Assembly (NCBI RefSeq): GCF_042683405.1
Contig: NZ_JBHUJS010000010.1
Coordinates: 186,001-250,000, forward strand
Direction of reading: 5' to 3'
Source: Telluria sp042683405
Lineage (GTDB): Bacteria; Pseudomonadota; Gammaproteobacteria; Burkholderiales; Burkholderiaceae_D
DNA: 64,000 nucleotides
Position numbers and translations under genes: made by a program. Shown piece after piece: positions 26,973-35,215 of this stretch. The notes under the pieces were generated by a model. It made no database searches and was not told where the DNA came from. It saw only the letters and a list, made by a program, of their open reading frames with translations. Numbering within the stretch: position 1 is the stretch's first letter; every line of letters begins with the position of its first letter.

Positions 26973-27677
26973 TTAAAGATCGGGGGACGGTCCCCTGGTG
27001 GGGACGGTCTCCGTCCCATGTGCCGCTTCCAGCTCATCGCAAAAGCGCTCGATCTGCGCCTCCGCCCATGCGCTGCCTATCCCGAAGCTGGACAAGGAGC
27101 GTCCGAACACCATCCGGCTGATCGCCCGGAACAGGTACTCCATCTCGTTAAAGAAGAAGAACTCGTGGAAGCCGCTCGACACCGCCAGGCTGCCCGCGTG
27201 CCGCGCTTCGCGCGCCGCGATGCGATGGCGGATCGGCGTGAACAGCATCTGCATCTCGAACACATCCAGCGGCGGACCGCAGAAGGTCGCGAACGACGCG
27301 ACCGGCTTTCCCGCCAGGCCTTGAACGGTGTTCAGGTAGCGCGCCACCGGATACGCGATGTACAGCCACTTGGGGCCGCCCACGCACACGGCATCGAAGC
27401 CTGACGCATCCGGCCACGCCAGCGGCGCCAGCGCCTGTTCGGGCTGCGGGTAGCGCTTGAACCACCAGTTGCGGAATGGTGGAGCCCACAGGATCAGCGG
27501 CAGCAGCGGAATTGCTGGCCACAGGGGCGGCACCAGGCGCCAGCGGCTGGGCCGCTCGTGGGGCGTGATGGCTTCGAACGCCAGCTCGTGGCCGCGTGCG
27601 GCCAGCCGGTCGGACAGGACCGCGGCCAGGCGCGCGGTGTGGCCGGTGCGGGAAAAGCAGGCGATGAGTATCTTCAT
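26973..27677 (-). CDS. Flavodoxin-like fold protein, probable NAD(P)H-dependent oxidoreductase
   Basis: This 234-residue cytoplasmic protein begins MKILIACFSRTGHTARLAAVL, a flavodoxin-type FMN phosphate-binding loop (S/T-rich after the first strand). It has a second conserved strand-loop, AVCVGGPKWLYIAYPVARYL, and SFATFCGPPLD later. It contains a proline/tryptophan-rich hydrophobic insert at about residues 50-75. The exact substrate is unknown. ATG 27677 is chosen over the longer frame because it starts exactly at the fold. The last codons, after the AHGTE segment, are made of a REP-like repeat. Confidence 0.7.
   Translation of the reverse strand: MKILIACFSRTGHTARLAAVLSDRLAARGHELAFEAITPHERPSRWRLVPPLWPAIPLLPLILWAPPFRNWWFKRYPQPEQALAPLAWPDASGFDAVCVGGPKWLYIAYPVARYLNTVQGLAGKPVASFATFCGPPLDVFEMQMLFTPIRHRIAAREARHAGSLAVSSGFHEFFFFNEMEYLFRAISRMVFGRSLSSFGIGSAWAEAQIERFCDELEAAHGTETVPTRGPSPDL
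26983..27017. repeat. REP-like GGGGACGGTC palindromes, family C
   Basis: Two related palindromes stand side by side: GGGGACGGTCCCC (26983-26995) and GGGACGGTCTCCGTCCC (27001-27017, a perfect 7-bp stem). They resemble family A in layout (GGGGAC...CCCC) but differ in the centre. They lie within the 3' end of the flavodoxin-like gene and encode its tail. Confidence 0.6.
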
Positions 27678-27753
27678 GCGGTCGAGTGTCTTGGCTGGCG
27701 AGGGCACGCGCATGATACATTGGAAGACTACTAATTCATCTGGAATATCTACT

Positions 27754-28836
27754 ATGCGTATGCAGGTCCTGGCGCTCCTTGTCGCCGCGTGCTCTCTGAA
27801 TGCCTCCGCCGGCACCGCGCAAGCCGATGCAAAGCCGATCGGCGCCGCGCCGATCCAGTGCGGGGCAGGTGAGCGGAAGCTGAGCCAGGAAGGCTATGTA
27901 CGCATCGGCGGCATCGAACAATGGGTCGTGGTGCGCGGCGAAGACTGCGCCAACCCGGTGATCCTGTGGGTGCACGGCGGACCTGGCAACCCGTCCACGC
28001 CTTTCAGCAATTCGCCATACCGCGCCTGGGAAAAGGAGTTCACCATCGTCCAGTGGGACCAGCGCGGGGCGGGCCGGACCTATGCGCGCAACCCGGTCGA
28101 TCCGGAGACGACCGCGCAGCTGCTGACCATCGAAGGCATGGCCAACGACGGCGCCGAAGTCGCACAGTGGGCAGCGAACTACCTGAACAAGAAGAAGCTC
28201 ATCCTGGTCGGCGGCTCGTGGGGCTCGGCGCTCGGCGTGCACATCGCGAAGACGCGGCCGGACCTGTTCGCGGCCTACCTGGGCACCGGCCAACTGGTCA
28301 AGCGCAGCGAGAATGACGCGTGGAGCTACCGCAAGACGCTTGGCCTGGCGCGTGCGGCAGGTGACCAGAAGACGGTGTCCATGCTCGAGGGACTGGGCGA
28401 GCCGCCGTGGACCAACCCGCGCGCGCCGGGCATGCTGCGCCGTGCCACCCGCATGTATGAGGCGAAGGCCACCACGCCGGCTCCAGCCACCTGGTTCGAG
28501 CATGGCGGGGCGTACGCCACCAGGCAGGCGCAGGCCGACTACACCAATGGCGAGGATTTCTCGTGGCTGCAGTTCGTCGGCATCAAGGGCAACGGCATGC
28601 AGGCCACGCTGGACATCAACAAGCTTGGTCACGACTTCCCGATGCCCGTGTTCCTCGTGCAGGGCGCCGAAGACCTGGTGACGGTGCCGGAAGTGGCGCG
28701 CACGTACTTCGACGCGATCAAGGCGCCGCAGAAGGAATTCTTCCTGGTGCCGATGGTGGGGCACGATCCGAACCCGCCGATGGTCGATGCGCAGTACCGC
28801 ATCCTCAAGTCGCGCATCCTGTCCCTGGTGAAGTAA
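27754..28836 (+). CDS. Secreted alpha/beta hydrolase, proline iminopeptidase-like (S33)
   Basis: This 360-residue exported hydrolase has a signal peptide at about residues 1-24 (cleavage after AQA). The oxyanion segment WVHGGPGNP, then QWDQRGAGRT, and the nucleophile elbow GGSWGS match the proline iminopeptidase branch of the alpha/beta hydrolase fold. The acid is probably in QGAEDLV, and the histidine in VGHDPN near the C-terminus. ATG 27754 begins the signal peptide. The substrate is not known. A bidirectional terminator follows. Confidence 0.82.
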   Translation: MRMQVLALLVAACSLNASAGTAQADAKPIGAAPIQCGAGERKLSQEGYVRIGGIEQWVVVRGEDCANPVILWVHGGPGNPSTPFSNSPYRAWEKEFTIVQWDQRGAGRTYARNPVDPETTAQLLTIEGMANDGAEVAQWAANYLNKKKLILVGGSWGSALGVHIAKTRPDLFAAYLGTGQLVKRSENDAWSYRKTLGLARAAGDQKTVSMLEGLGEPPWTNPRAPGMLRRATRMYEAKATTPAPATWFEHGGAYATRQAQADYTNGEDFSWLQFVGIKGNGMQATLDINKLGHDFPMPVFLVQGAEDLVTVPEVARTYFDAIKAPQKEFFLVPMVGHDPNPPMVDAQYRILKSRILSLVK

Positions 28837-28876
28837 GCGCCGCGGAGGCCCGGGTCCGCCGGGACGACGGAAAGGA

Positions 28877-28904
28877 AAAGGGCAGGCCTTGCGGCCTGCC
28901 CTTT
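28877..28904. terminator. Bidirectional terminator between convergent genes
   Basis: AAAGGGCAGGCC (28877-28888) and GGCCTGCCCTTT (28893-28904) form a perfect 12-bp stem with a TTGC loop. The A and T ends let it act for the hydrolase gene on the + strand and the DUF945 gene on the minus strand. Confidence 0.85.
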
Positions 28905-28931
28905 CCCTGTGCGCCAGGAGACGCGAGCGCC

Positions 28932-30296
28932 TTATTTCGCGGCGACCGTCATTTCGCGCGGCGGATGCGCCGCCGCTTGCGCAGGCGCCTTGTCCTGCTG
29001 TCGCGGCGCCGGCAGGTTGACCGGCTTGCCGTTGGCAGTCAGCTTCCCGTTGCGCAGCACGATCGTGGAGACCAGGTGGTCCTTCTCCAGCGCGGCAAAG
29101 CCCGATCCGACCGCCTTGCCGATCAGCGCGTCGCGCACGTTATTGGCCGCCTCGGCTAGCGCGGCCTCGTCGACCGGCTCGCCCGGCTTCTTCCTGGCCA
29201 GGTCCGCGCTGGCGATGGAGCGCGCGATCTCCGTCATCATCGCGACAGGGATGCGCAGCGTGAACTTGCCGTTCAGGTGCTTGAGGATCTCCATCCTGGA
29301 CGCCGCGGAGACATTTTTCATCGGGATGAAGGTCAGCTGGCCCTTCAGCGTCGCCGTCTGTCCCTTGTACGTCATGCCCAGGCGATCGATGTGCATCGCG
29401 CCGCCGGCTGCAGCGAAGCGGGGCGCAAGGCGCTTGAATTCCTTGAGCGTCTCCTGCATCTTCAGCTTTGGATCCTCGATGCTGTCGAGGCGAACCTGTG
29501 CGTCCAGCAATGCTGCCATGGCGCTGGCAGGCAGGCCGAGGATGCGGCCGGCCAGGTCATACGATCCGGCCTCCTCGCCACCCACCTTGATCGACTTCGT
29601 CTCCAGCGCATAACGGATGTCGATCAGCTTGCCCCGTTCCGACATCGTGAAGGCGCCACTGGTGTCGTCCATCGCGAACGACGCAGGTCCGGTCACCGAT
29701 AGCGACTTGAGGCCGAAATCCATCGCGCCGAACCATATGCTCTCCACTCCGCGCCGCATCCGGGCCGTTCCGCTCATGCCGGACAGCAGGAGGGTCATGT
29801 CCTTGTCGGCGACTTTCATGAACGGCCATGTTGCGTCCGCGGTATATCGCTTGCCCGCCGGGTCGGTGCGGATGGTGCCGGTGAACGGCGCCCACGACAT
29901 CACGCCGCCGTCTGCCATCGTGTACTCCAGCGCCTGGAGCGACATGTCGTAGGTCAGCTGCGTAGTCGTGGTGGCGGTGCGCTTCACCACCACCGGCTGG
30001 TCAGTGCCGAACAGCTTCATGAGCTTTTCGCTGCTGCGCGGCGTCACGCGAAAGCTTGCGAAATCGTCCAGCGACTTGACCATGTTGCCGCGCCACGGGA
30101 AGGCGCGGTTCAATTCGGAGGTAAGCGCCTGGAGCGCCTCGTCGAGCACCGTGTCCTTGGGGGCGGGCGCTGGCGCGGCCGCGATGGCAGGAGGAGGGGT
30201 GGCCGGTGCCGGCGCCGGCGCCGGTTCTGCGAGCGCATGGGTCGCAAACAGCAGCGCCGCTGCTGCGGTGGCGCGCAAGGTAAAGGTCTTGGACAT
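28932..30296 (-). CDS. DUF945 (YdgA-like) envelope protein
   Basis: This 454-residue exported protein has a signal peptide at about residues 1-23, a proline/alanine-rich linker to about residue 47, and then a long beta-rich region resembling DUF945/YdgA. These proteins are poorly characterised envelope proteins of proteobacteria. Near the C-terminus there is a second Pro/Gln/Ala-rich tail. No catalytic motif is visible. It is divergent from argJ across a 166-bp gap and shares a terminator with the hydrolase gene. Confidence 0.65.
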   Translation of the reverse strand: MSKTFTLRATAAAALLFATHALAEPAPAPAPATPPPAIAAAPAPAPKDTVLDEALQALTSELNRAFPWRGNMVKSLDDFASFRVTPRSSEKLMKLFGTDQPVVVKRTATTTTQLTYDMSLQALEYTMADGGVMSWAPFTGTIRTDPAGKRYTADATWPFMKVADKDMTLLLSGMSGTARMRRGVESIWFGAMDFGLKSLSVTGPASFAMDDTSGAFTMSERGKLIDIRYALETKSIKVGGEEAGSYDLAGRILGLPASAMAALLDAQVRLDSIEDPKLKMQETLKEFKRLAPRFAAAGGAMHIDRLGMTYKGQTATLKGQLTFIPMKNVSAASRMEILKHLNGKFTLRIPVAMMTEIARSIASADLARKKPGEPVDEAALAEAANNVRDALIGKAVGSGFAALEKDHLVSTIVLRNGKLTANGKPVNLPAPRQQDKAPAQAAAHPPREMTVAAK

Positions 30297-30462
30297 GACA
30301 GGAAGTTATACGTGACAGAAGAGATAGCATTGTCGCCTGCCAATGACCAAAAGTCACCAAAAAATGGTCGACGATTTGACGCATCCGGGGGCTCCTGCGG
30401 CGGCACGCCCGTCCTCTATGGCGGTACAATAGCGGCTTCCCGGATCAACATAAGAATTCGCC

Positions 30463-31689
30463 ATGGCCGTCAACTTCCCACAGATTGTCCCCGCCGACCT
30501 GAAACCAGTCGCCGGTATCGAACTCGGATATGCCGAAGGCGGCATCAAAAAGCCAAACCGCAAGGATGTCCTGGTCATGAAGCTGGCCCAGACGGCCACC
30601 GTGGCGGGGGTCTTCACCAAGAACCGCTTCTGCGCAGCGCCGGTCCAGATCAGCAAATCCAATTTGGCCTCGGGCGCCCACATCCGCGCGCTGTTGGTCA
30701 ACACCGGCAATGCCAACGCCGGCACCGGCGAGCAGGGCCTCGCGCGCGCCCAGGAATCGTGCGCCGCGCTGGCCGGCCTGCTCGACTGCGCGCCGGAACA
30801 GATCCTGCCGTTTTCGACGGGCGTGATCCTCGAGCCGCTGCCGGTCGATAAGATCGTCGCCGCGCTGCCGGCCGCGATCGCCGACCTCAAGGCCGACAAC
30901 TGGTTCAACGCCGCCGAAGCGATCATGACTACCGACACGCTGCCGAAGGCCGCGTCGCGCACCGTCACCATCGGCGGGCATGCCGTGACCATGACCGGCA
31001 TCAGCAAGGGCGCCGGCATGATCAAGCCGAACATGGCGACCATGCTGGGCTACCTCGCGTTCGACGCCAAGGTCGCGCAGCCAGTGCTCGAGCAGATCGT
31101 GCGCCATGCCGCCGACCATTCGTTCAATGCCATCACCATCGACGGCGACACCTCGACCAACGACTCGTTCATGCTGATCGCCACCGGCGCCGGCGCGCTG
31201 GAAGTCACCTCCACCGACACGCAGGAATACATCGAACTGCGCGACGCCGTGACCGACCTGTCGCGCCACCTCGCCCAGCTGATCATCCGCGACGGCGAAG
31301 GCGCCACCAAGTTCATGACCATCACGGTGGAAGAGGGCGCGACGGTCGAGGAATGCCGCAAGGTCGCGTATGCGATCGCGCACTCGCCGCTGGTCAAGAC
31401 CGCGTTCTTCGCGTCCGACCCGAACCTGGGCCGCATCCTGGCCGCGGTCGGCTACGCCGGCATCGACGACCTCGATGTCAGCAAGATCAACCTGTACCTG
31501 GACGACGTATGGGTGGCCAAGCATGGCGGCCGCAATCCCGAGTACCAGGAAGCGGATGGCCAGCGCGTAATGCAGCAGAGCGAAATCACCGTGCGCGTGG
31601 TACTGGCGCGCGGCGACCAGAGCGCCACCGTGTGGACCTGCGACCTGTCGCACGACTACGTCTCCATCAACGCCGACTACCGTTCCTGA
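30463..31689 (+). CDS. argJ: Glutamate N-acetyltransferase / ornithine acetyltransferase ArgJ
   Basis: This 408-residue Ntn-hydrolase-like enzyme recycles acetyl groups in arginine synthesis. It moves acetyl from N-acetylornithine to glutamate, and may also use acetyl-CoA. Self-cleavage is expected between Ala192 and Thr193 in KPNMATML, making Thr193 the nucleophile. The conserved KGAGMIKPNMATM region is intact. A TACAAT box at 30425-30430 may be its -10. mutT follows after 59 bp. Confidence 0.97.
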   Translation: MAVNFPQIVPADLKPVAGIELGYAEGGIKKPNRKDVLVMKLAQTATVAGVFTKNRFCAAPVQISKSNLASGAHIRALLVNTGNANAGTGEQGLARAQESCAALAGLLDCAPEQILPFSTGVILEPLPVDKIVAALPAAIADLKADNWFNAAEAIMTTDTLPKAASRTVTIGGHAVTMTGISKGAGMIKPNMATMLGYLAFDAKVAQPVLEQIVRHAADHSFNAITIDGDTSTNDSFMLIATGAGALEVTSTDTQEYIELRDAVTDLSRHLAQLIIRDGEGATKFMTITVEEGATVEECRKVAYAIAHSPLVKTAFFASDPNLGRILAAVGYAGIDDLDVSKINLYLDDVWVAKHGGRNPEYQEADGQRVMQQSEITVRVVLARGDQSATVWTCDLSHDYVSINADYRS

Positions 31690-31748
31690 TTCGATCGCAG
31701 TACCGATGAAGTATTCGATGTCATTTCCGCCAACGGGCAGGCCAGCGC

Positions 31749-32174
31749 ATGGCTGAACAGGCCGCACGTCCCATCGACGTCGCAGTCGGCATCCTGGTCA
31801 ACGCGCACGGCGACATCCTGCTCGGCCAGCGGCCGGCGGGCAAGCCGTACGCCGGCTACTGGGAATTCCCGGGCGGTAAAGTCGAACAGGGCGAATCGAT
31901 CGAACACGCGCTCAAGCGCGAGTTCCTCGAAGAGCTGGGCGTCGACATCATCAGCGCCACCGAATGGTGCGGCATCGAGCACGTGTACGAACACGCGCAC
32001 GTGCGGCTGCACTTCTTCATCAGCCACGACTGGCGTGGCGAACCGCAAAGCCTGGAAGGGCAGGCCTTTGCGTGGCAGGGCGCGGTGGAGGTCGAACCGC
32101 TGCTGCCGGCCACCATCCCATTACTAGAATGGCTCGACGTAAGACGGGCCGAAGCCGCACACCAAAACACCTGA
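31749..32174 (+). CDS. mutT: NUDIX hydrolase MutT, probable 8-oxo-dGTP diphosphatase
   Basis: This 141-residue protein has a full Nudix box (GX5EX7REXXEEXG) at about residues 38-60 and the MutT-like start IDVAVGILVNAHGDILLGQRP. MutT clears oxidised nucleotides to prevent A:T to C:G mutations. Location after argJ and near yacG is standard in betaproteobacteria. It is followed after 9 bp by dadA, with which it may be co-transcribed. Confidence 0.9.
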   Translation: MAEQAARPIDVAVGILVNAHGDILLGQRPAGKPYAGYWEFPGGKVEQGESIEHALKREFLEELGVDIISATEWCGIEHVYEHAHVRLHFFISHDWRGEPQSLEGQAFAWQGAVEVEPLLPATIPLLEWLDVRRAEAAHQNT

Positions 32175-32183
32175 AGGACAGCT

Positions 32184-33479
32184 GTGAAGATCATCGTACT
32201 AGGCAGTGGCGTCATTGGCACCACCACCGCATACTACCTGGCCAAAGCCGGGCATGAAGTCACCGTCATCGACCGCCAGCCGGGCGCCGGCCTCGAGACC
32301 AGTTTCGCCAACGCCGGCGAAATCTCCCCCGGCTATGCGTCGCCGTGGGCCGGCCCGGGCGTGCCGGCGAAAGCCGTCAAATGGCTGCTCATGAAGCATA
32401 GCCCGCTGGTCGTGCGCCCGCAGCTCGACCCGGCGCAGTGGCGCTGGATGCTGCAGATGCTCGCCAACTGCAACCTCGCCAGCTACCAGCGCAACAAGGG
32501 GCGCATGGTGCGGCTGGCCGAATATTCGCGCGACTGCCTGATCCAGCTGCGCGCCGACACCGGCATCCAGTACGACGAGCGCACCCAGGGCACGCTGCAG
32601 GTGTTCCGCACCCAGGCGCAGCTCGACGGCGCGCAGGGCGACATCGACGTCCTGAAGGAATACGGCGTCCCGTACGAAGTGCTCGATCCGGCCGGTTGCG
32701 TCGGCGCCGAGCCTGCGCTGGCGCGCGTGCGCGACAAGATCGTCGGCGGCCTGCGCCTGCCGGGCGACGAGACCGGCGACTGCTTCAAGTTCACCCAGAA
32801 TCTCGCGAAGATGGCTGAAGGCCTGGGCGTCACCTTCAAGCAGAACGTCCGGATCGAACGCCTCGCGTACGAGGGCGACCGCATCACCGGCGTCGTCACC
32901 AGCGAAGGCCAGCTGAGCGCCGACAGCTACGTGCTGGCGCTGGGCAGCTACTCCCCGCTGATGCTGCGCGACCTGGGCATCAAGATTCCCGTGTATCCGG
33001 TCAAGGGCTACTCCATCACCGTGCCGATCGTCGACGCCTCGGGCGCGCCCGAATCGACCGTCATGGACGAGACCTACAAAGTCGCGATCACCCGCCTGGG
33101 CGACCGCATCCGCGTGGGCGGCACCGCCGAACTGTCCGGCTACGACCTCACCCTGCGCGAAGCGCGCCGCGACACCTTGGTGCACTCCGTCACCGACATG
33201 TTCCCGGGTGGCGGCGACGTCACGCGCGCCGAATTCTGGTGCGGCCTCCGCCCGATGACCCCGGACGGCACGCCCGTCGTGGGGCCGACCCCGTACCGCA
33301 ACCTGCACCTGAACACCGGCCACGGCACACTTGGCTGGACGATGGCGTGCGGCTCCGCGCAGATGCTGTCCGACCTCATCTGCGGACGCCAGCCCGCGAT
33401 CAGCCTCGAAGGGCTGTTCATGGACCGCTACAGCGCCAACCGCCGTCCGCTCCACATCCCCGCCGGCATCACCCCGTAA
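32184..33479 (+). CDS. dadA: D-amino acid dehydrogenase small subunit-like DadA
   Basis: This 431-residue FAD enzyme oxidises D-amino acids (typically D-alanine) to 2-oxo acids at the membrane. It begins with the dinucleotide-binding loop GSGVIG. The family segment ETSFANAGEISPGYASPWAGPG follows near residue 36, and GLRPMTPDGTPVVG lies near residue 355. It is not linked here to an alanine racemase. The end is followed within 7 bp by a REP-like hairpin. Confidence 0.92.
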   Translation: MKIIVLGSGVIGTTTAYYLAKAGHEVTVIDRQPGAGLETSFANAGEISPGYASPWAGPGVPAKAVKWLLMKHSPLVVRPQLDPAQWRWMLQMLANCNLASYQRNKGRMVRLAEYSRDCLIQLRADTGIQYDERTQGTLQVFRTQAQLDGAQGDIDVLKEYGVPYEVLDPAGCVGAEPALARVRDKIVGGLRLPGDETGDCFKFTQNLAKMAEGLGVTFKQNVRIERLAYEGDRITGVVTSEGQLSADSYVLALGSYSPLMLRDLGIKIPVYPVKGYSITVPIVDASGAPESTVMDETYKVAITRLGDRIRVGGTAELSGYDLTLREARRDTLVHSVTDMFPGGGDVTRAEFWCGLRPMTPDGTPVVGPTPYRNLHLNTGHGTLGWTMACGSAQMLSDLICGRQPAISLEGLFMDRYSANRRPLHIPAGITP

Positions 33480-33485
33480 CCACCC

Positions 33486-33525
33486 CCGGGGTCAGGCACT
33501 CCCCACGGGCGGTGCCTGACCCCGG
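33486..33525. repeat. REP-like inverted repeat, family B, left of the RAYT gene
   Basis: Perfect 14-bp arms, CCGGGGTCAGGCAC (33486-33499) and GTGCCTGACCCCGG (33512-33525), with a 12-nt loop. It lies between the dadA stop and the stop of the RAYT gene on the opposite strand. It could be a two-way terminator as well as a REP element. Confidence 0.85.
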
Positions 33526-33541
33526 TATCGTTTTCCGCTAC

Positions 33542-34087
33542 CTAGGGTTTTGCGCCGTCAATGATCTCGGTGTGGTCCGCCTGCAGCTTCTCCACAGGGG
33601 TTCCGTCATCCGATAGCGTGAACGCGAGCCACGACGGGCGCTCGTCCAGCCCGATGTGCGCCCGGTAGCTGCTCCATTTCCACTCGTGCGGATCCTGGAC
33701 CAGCCTGGCCCGTACCGGATTGAGTTCGACGTAGCGGCAGACTTCGGTCATGTAGGGCTGCACCTGAACCAGGCTGGCGAAAAAGCGGCCCTGGAACACG
33801 TGTCCGCACGTGCTGTGACGCTTGTTATAGCGCTGGGTGTACACCCCGTTGATGAACTGCATGGCGGCGGAAAGGTTGGCGAGCCGCGTCTGCAGGATCA
33901 AGTGGTAGTGGTTCCCCATCAGGCAGTAGGCGAGAAACAGCAGGTCGTACTTCGCCGCCGCTTTGCCCAGCAATTCGAGAAACACATACCTGTCATCGTC
34001 CTCTTCGAAGATCGGCTCCTGCCGGTCTCCGCGCGAGCAGACGTGGTACAGCGCGCCCTCATATTGAATGCGTGGTTTGCGAGCCAT
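33542..34087 (-). CDS. REP-associated tyrosine transposase (RAYT, Y1 family)
   Basis: This 181-residue protein of the IS200/IS605-like Transposase_17 family has an HUH metal site, His60-Tyr61-His62 in GNHYHLIL. A candidate catalytic tyrosine (Tyr83 or Tyr87) lies in GVYTQRYNKRH. The RAYT-typical YVELNPVRARLV segment follows near residue 119. Unlike true IS200 elements, RAYTs are single-copy and linked to REP palindromes, and here GGGGTCAGGC palindromes flank the gene on both sides. It appears intact and lies between mutT-dadA and yacG. Confidence 0.9.
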   Translation of the reverse strand: MARKPRIQYEGALYHVCSRGDRQEPIFEEDDDRYVFLELLGKAAAKYDLLFLAYCLMGNHYHLILQTRLANLSAAMQFINGVYTQRYNKRHSTCGHVFQGRFFASLVQVQPYMTEVCRYVELNPVRARLVQDPHEWKWSSYRAHIGLDERPSWLAFTLSDDGTPVEKLQADHTEIIDGAKP

Positions 34088-34150
34088 GGCAACTCCTCAG
34101 TCGTAGTGATTGATGAGTTGGACCGCGGCCGTCACCGTCGGTTCCGCTAA

Positions 34151-34200
34151 CAACCTCGGGGTCAGGCACCTCCTGAGGGGCAGGCCTGACCCCGGGGTTG
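34151..34200. repeat. REP-like inverted repeat, family B, right of the RAYT gene
   Basis: Arms CAACCTCGGGGTCAGGC (34151-34167) and GCCTGACCCCGGGGTTG (34184-34200) match at 16 of 17 positions around a 16-nt loop. The core is shared with the element on the other side of the transposase gene. Confidence 0.85.
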
Positions 34201-34217
34201 AGCTAGATCAAACGGGG

Positions 34218-34394
34218 TTACTCGAGGTCGGGGTCGAGCGGCTCTTCGGGGGCTTTGCCGGGGATGACGTACTTTTCTTCGGCCCAGGCGCCCAGGTCGA
34301 TTTGCTTGCAGCGCTCGGAGCAGAAGGGACGGAATTTGTTGGCCTCGGTCCATTCGACTTTGGCGCCGCAGGTCGGGCAGTTGACAGTGGCCAT
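34218..34394 (-). CDS. yacG: DNA gyrase inhibitor YacG
   Basis: This 58-residue zinc-binding protein is short enough to be missed by length filters. It reads MATVNCPTCGAKVEW, then FRPFCSERCKQIDLGAWA, so the four zinc cysteines (CPxC and CxxxC) and the family's conserved LGAWA are present. YacG binds GyrB and inhibits DNA gyrase in E. coli. It starts 1 bp after the zapD stop, and the yacG-zapD-coaE order is conserved in proteobacteria. Confidence 0.95.
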   Translation of the reverse strand: MATVNCPTCGAKVEWTEANKFRPFCSERCKQIDLGAWAEEKYVIPGKAPEEPLDPDLE

Positions 34395-34395
34395 G

Positions 34396-35151
34396 CTAGA
34401 AATTACAGAGGGTCAGCTCGAACGGGATGTCTTCTTCCAGCGGCTTCGGTTTGAGGTCGCCGCCTTGGGTGGTGAAGCGTACCCAGAGCATGTATTTGTT
34501 GGCCGAGATTTCGGGAATGGCGCCCAGCGATTCGTCCAGCGACAGGCGCAGCATCTGGTACACCTTCCCCTGCAGCATTTGCTGGTAGGAGCCGGCGATG
34601 GCGATCAGCTTGACCGGCCCGCCACTGTCGCGCAGCAGGCGCAGCACGAGGCTGAGCGCTTCGAACAGCGGCGAGAGCGGCGCGAACCAGCCCATGATGT
34701 CGTTGTGGCGTTGCGCGGCGCTGCGCCGCTGCCACGCGTGATATGACGGGAGGTCGAATTCGCAGGCGCCGCCAGGGATGATGGTGCGCCCCCGGATGCT
34801 CATCAGCCATTCGTTGTCGCGCACGTTCTGGCCGGTCTTGCCCTGGGCGGCGACGAGGTTGGCGCTCACCTGCTCCAGTTCGCGCAGCACGGCGTCGAGC
34901 ATGTCGGAGGCGACGTTCGGGTTGCTGCGGTAGGACAGCAGGCTTTGCTTCTGGCGCTCCAGTTCCTGCAGGAGGTCGGATTTGAGGTCGGCCCGCCCGG
35001 CCACTTCGAGCATGTCGAAGATGGTCGACAGGGCGACGTGGTGCTGCATCGGATGTTCTTGATTGACGAAGAACTTGAACTTGTCGTACAGGTCTTCCAG
35101 CCGCAACAACGTGCGAATCCGCTCGTTGAAAGGGTATTCGTAGACGATCAA
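34396..35151 (-). CDS. zapD: Cell division protein ZapD
   Basis: This 251-residue cytoplasmic protein (formerly YacF, DUF1342) bundles FtsZ filaments by binding the FtsZ C-terminal tail. The start IVYEYPFNERIRTLLRLEDL and the SIRGRTIIPGGACEFDLPSYH region are family hallmarks. The start codon is TTG (35149-35151), preceded by AAAGGGA. The only near ATG is out of frame. It sits between coaE (64 bp) and yacG. Confidence 0.95.
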   Translation of the reverse strand: MIVYEYPFNERIRTLLRLEDLYDKFKFFVNQEHPMQHHVALSTIFDMLEVAGRADLKSDLLQELERQKQSLLSYRSNPNVASDMLDAVLRELEQVSANLVAAQGKTGQNVRDNEWLMSIRGRTIIPGGACEFDLPSYHAWQRRSAAQRHNDIMGWFAPLSPLFEALSLVLRLLRDSGGPVKLIAIAGSYQQMLQGKVYQMLRLSLDESLGAIPEISANKYMLWVRFTTQGGDLKPKPLEEDIPFELTLCNF

Positions 35152-35215
35152 GGTGACATCCCTTTAAATGGTGGCCAGACTACAACTACGTGATTTTCCA
35201 CCAAGTGTCGGAAAA

